This document shows, piece after piece, positions 62,678-64,000 of a stretch of 64,000 bases of DNA. The notes under the pieces are model-generated. The model searched no databases, was not told where the DNA came from, and was given only the letters and a program-made list of their open reading frames with translations. Source of the stretch: Puniceicoccus vermicola (GTDB taxonomy: Bacteria > Verrucomicrobiota > Verrucomicrobiia > Opitutales > Puniceicoccaceae); assembly GCF_014230055.1 (NCBI RefSeq), contig NZ_JACHVA010000134.1:1-64000 (forward strand), read 5' to 3'. The number at the start of each line of letters is the position of its first letter. Positions within the stretch are counted from its first letter, which is position 1. A program made the position numbers and the translations under genes.

Positions 62678-63824
62678 ATGATCACACCCGAACTTCTTTC
62701 CCAAATCGAAGAACTGCACAAGCGTGCTGGATATCTCTGGAGGTATCTTTGACGTCGATAAAAAGAAACAATCGATAGCTGCCGCCGAAGAAAAAATGGC
62801 GGATGCGTCCTTTTGGGACGACAATGACGCGGCGCAAAAGCTTACCGGTGAAGTGAGCCGTATGAAGCGCCTCGTCGAGAAGATGGAGACTCTCCTGACG
62901 GAAGTCGACGACGTGAAAACCATGGCCGAGCTCGCCGATGAAGAAGAGGGCGATGACGCCGAAATGGCGGCTGCGGAATGTGAGGAGCTCACGAATAAAC
63001 TGCAGTCGAAGATTGATTTGCTCGAGTTGCAGTCCTTTCTCAGTGGGCCCCATGACTCCAAGAATGCGATCCTCAGCGTCCATGCAGGTGCTGGGGGAAC
63101 CGAGTCTTGCGATTGGGCGGACATGCTTTTCCGGATGTATTCCCGTTGGGCGGAGCGTTCGGGGTTCGAAGTGGAAATCCAGGACCTGCAGTCCGGGGAA
63201 GAAGCGGGAATCTCGAAGGTCACCATGCGAATCGCCGGTGACAATGCTTACGGCTTTTCCAAGGCCGAGCGCGGGGTTCACCGGTTGGTGCGGATCAGCC
63301 CGTTCGACTCGAATAAACGCCGCCACACTTCCTTCTGTTCGGTCGATGTCATTGCTGAGATTGACGATGATATCGATCTGGATATCCGCGATGAAGATCT
63401 GCGGGTCGATACCTATCGCGCCAGTGGAAAGGGGGGGCAACACGTCAATAAGACGGATTCCGCAGTGCGTTTGACCCACCTGCCGACCGGGATTGTGGTC
63501 GCCTGCCAAAACGAGCGTTCACAGCTCAAGAACAAGGGCACGGCGATGAAGATCCTCAAGTCCCGTATCTACGAACAGATGCAGGATGAGAAACGCTCGG
63601 AGATGGAAAAATTCTACGGCGAGAAGGGGGAAATTGCCTGGGGAAACCAGATTCGCAACTACGTCTTCCAGCCGTATCAGATGGTCAAAGACCTGAGAAC
63701 CGGTCAGGAAACCTCGAATGTGCAGGGGGTGATGGATGGCGAACTTGATCCCTTCATTCACGCATGGCTGCGGGCTGGAGGACCAATCGGCCGTTCGGCG
63801 GCTGCCGCAACAGAAGCAGACTGA
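62678..63824 (+). CDS. prfB: Peptide chain release factor 2 (programmed +1 frameshift)
   Basis: RF2 is made by joining two frames. Codons 1-24 ([23 protein letters not shown]) end at an in-frame TGA (62750-62752). Shifting +1 at CTT-TGA-C gives DVDKKKQ and the rest, about 369 residues in total. The protein has the RF2-specific SPF tripeptide ([16 protein letters not shown]), which recognises UGA, and the GGQ catalytic loop ([20 protein letters not shown]). RF2 levels are autoregulated by the frameshift: scarce RF2 lets the ribosome pause at UGA and shift. The TGA stop overlaps the next ATG by 1 base. Confidence 0.97.
62739..62753 (+). promoter_or_regulatory. prfB recoding site (Shine-Dalgarno-like stimulator and CTT TGA C)
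   Basis: GGAGG (62739-62743) precedes the slippery CTTTGAC by 3 nt, the spacing of the classic AGGGGGTATCTTTGAC element. The internal Shine-Dalgarno pairs with 16S rRNA and pushes the ribosome +1 from CUU to UUU. Confidence 0.95.
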
Positions 63825-64000
63825 TGAAGAAACCCGATCTAGAAAAAGCATTCAGTGAAACCTCTCTCTTTGCAGACAAGACTTGGGTCGTATCTCCCGA
63901 GGCCTTCCCTCTGGACGAGAAACAGCTGCAGACCATTCGCGAGATTGGTCCGGCGCTGGCCGAGTTTCAGCTCGCCGTCGAGCGGTTGTATCGGCGGGTA
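63824..64000 (+). CDS. Unknown protein, N-terminal part, cut by window end
   Basis: Fifty-nine codons are visible (KKPDLEKAFSETSLFADKTW at the start, then SPEAFPLDEKQLQTIREIGP and LAEFQLAVERLYRRV). The ATG shares its first base with the prfB stop (TGATG), so translation is coupled to prfB. The segment is soluble and helical with no signal peptide. I do not recognise the family from this portion. Confidence 0.7.
   Translation, partial: MKKPDLEKAFSETSLFADKTWVVSPEAFPLDEKQLQTIREIGPALAEFQLAVERLYRRV

Noticed and set aside
62678-62752. In-frame TGA in prfB as a mutation or sequencing error
   Set aside because: The CTT-TGA-C site with GGAGG three bases upstream is the standard programmed +1 frameshift element of RF2 genes.

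Overview
The window looks like a chromosomal segment of a Verrucomicrobiota bacterium, probably class Opitutia (Puniceicoccales/Coraliomargarita-like). This is inferred from lineage-typical proteins: a very large Verru_Chthon-cassette-A-like protein, an H-X9-DG pseudopilin, a LamG protein with a PEP-CTERM tail, HI0933-type flavoprotein relics, dispersed REP-like hairpins and sialate O-acetylesterase/rhamnogalacturonan genes. No rRNA, tRNA or CRISPR array was seen.

Layout. 0-4.3 kb is a scrap zone: a cut IS3 OrfA, the tail of an ISL3 transposase, a beta-helix protein whose 5' end abuts the IS debris, a pseudopilin, a frameshifted polysaccharide deacetylase and a severed histidine-kinase C-terminus. 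4.3-14.1 kb is a metal-efflux island, all on the minus strand. It reads anti-sigma (CnrY-like), periplasmic sensor (CnrX-like, with all five CnrX metal ligands at exact spacing), ECF sigma, glutaredoxin-DoxX fusion, then CusC, CusB, a four-helix S23 protein and CusA. Three promoters with the same GAGGGTT-N14-CGTTTAA layout drive it, two of them almost touching their start codons. 14.4-16.2 kb is a decayed duplicate of a LacI/esterase/propeller module that is still intact at 22.5-25.6 kb. 16.2-19.9 kb is a DeoR-controlled isomerase, aldolase and PfkB-kinase cassette, followed by a 7TMR-DISM histidine kinase.

22.5-41.5 kb is a pectin (rhamnogalacturonan) utilisation region: two LacI regulators, an acetylesterase, an oligogalacturonate-lyase-like propeller, a LamG/PEP-CTERM protein, a Verru_Chthon-A-like secreted/pilin-type protein, a Gfo/Idh/MocA oxidoreductase, a PcRGLX/YetA-like lyase, a mutarotase-fold protein, an alpha/beta esterase, a GH4 enzyme (LplD-like) and an AraC regulator. 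Fragments of the 3' end of one flavoprotein gene (intact at 41.9-43.1 kb) recur at 16.1, 22.3 and 38.9 kb, each beside a module boundary, so this region was assembled by repeated insertion or duplication at that gene's tail.

43.1-50.4 kb holds signalling and envelope-stress genes: a histidine kinase, CsbD, a lipoprotein, DUF1328, YqjE, DUF883, DUF502, a LuxR-type regulator, a VTT-family protein and a phospholipase D-type cardiolipin synthase. 50.4-64 kb is core-like: rsmA, trpC, a sialate O-acetylesterase, aroK, creBC, yidD, pckG, an auxin-efflux-type carrier and prfB with its programmed +1 frameshift. This part also carries a 126-bp (42-codon) tandem repeat and REP-like hairpins.
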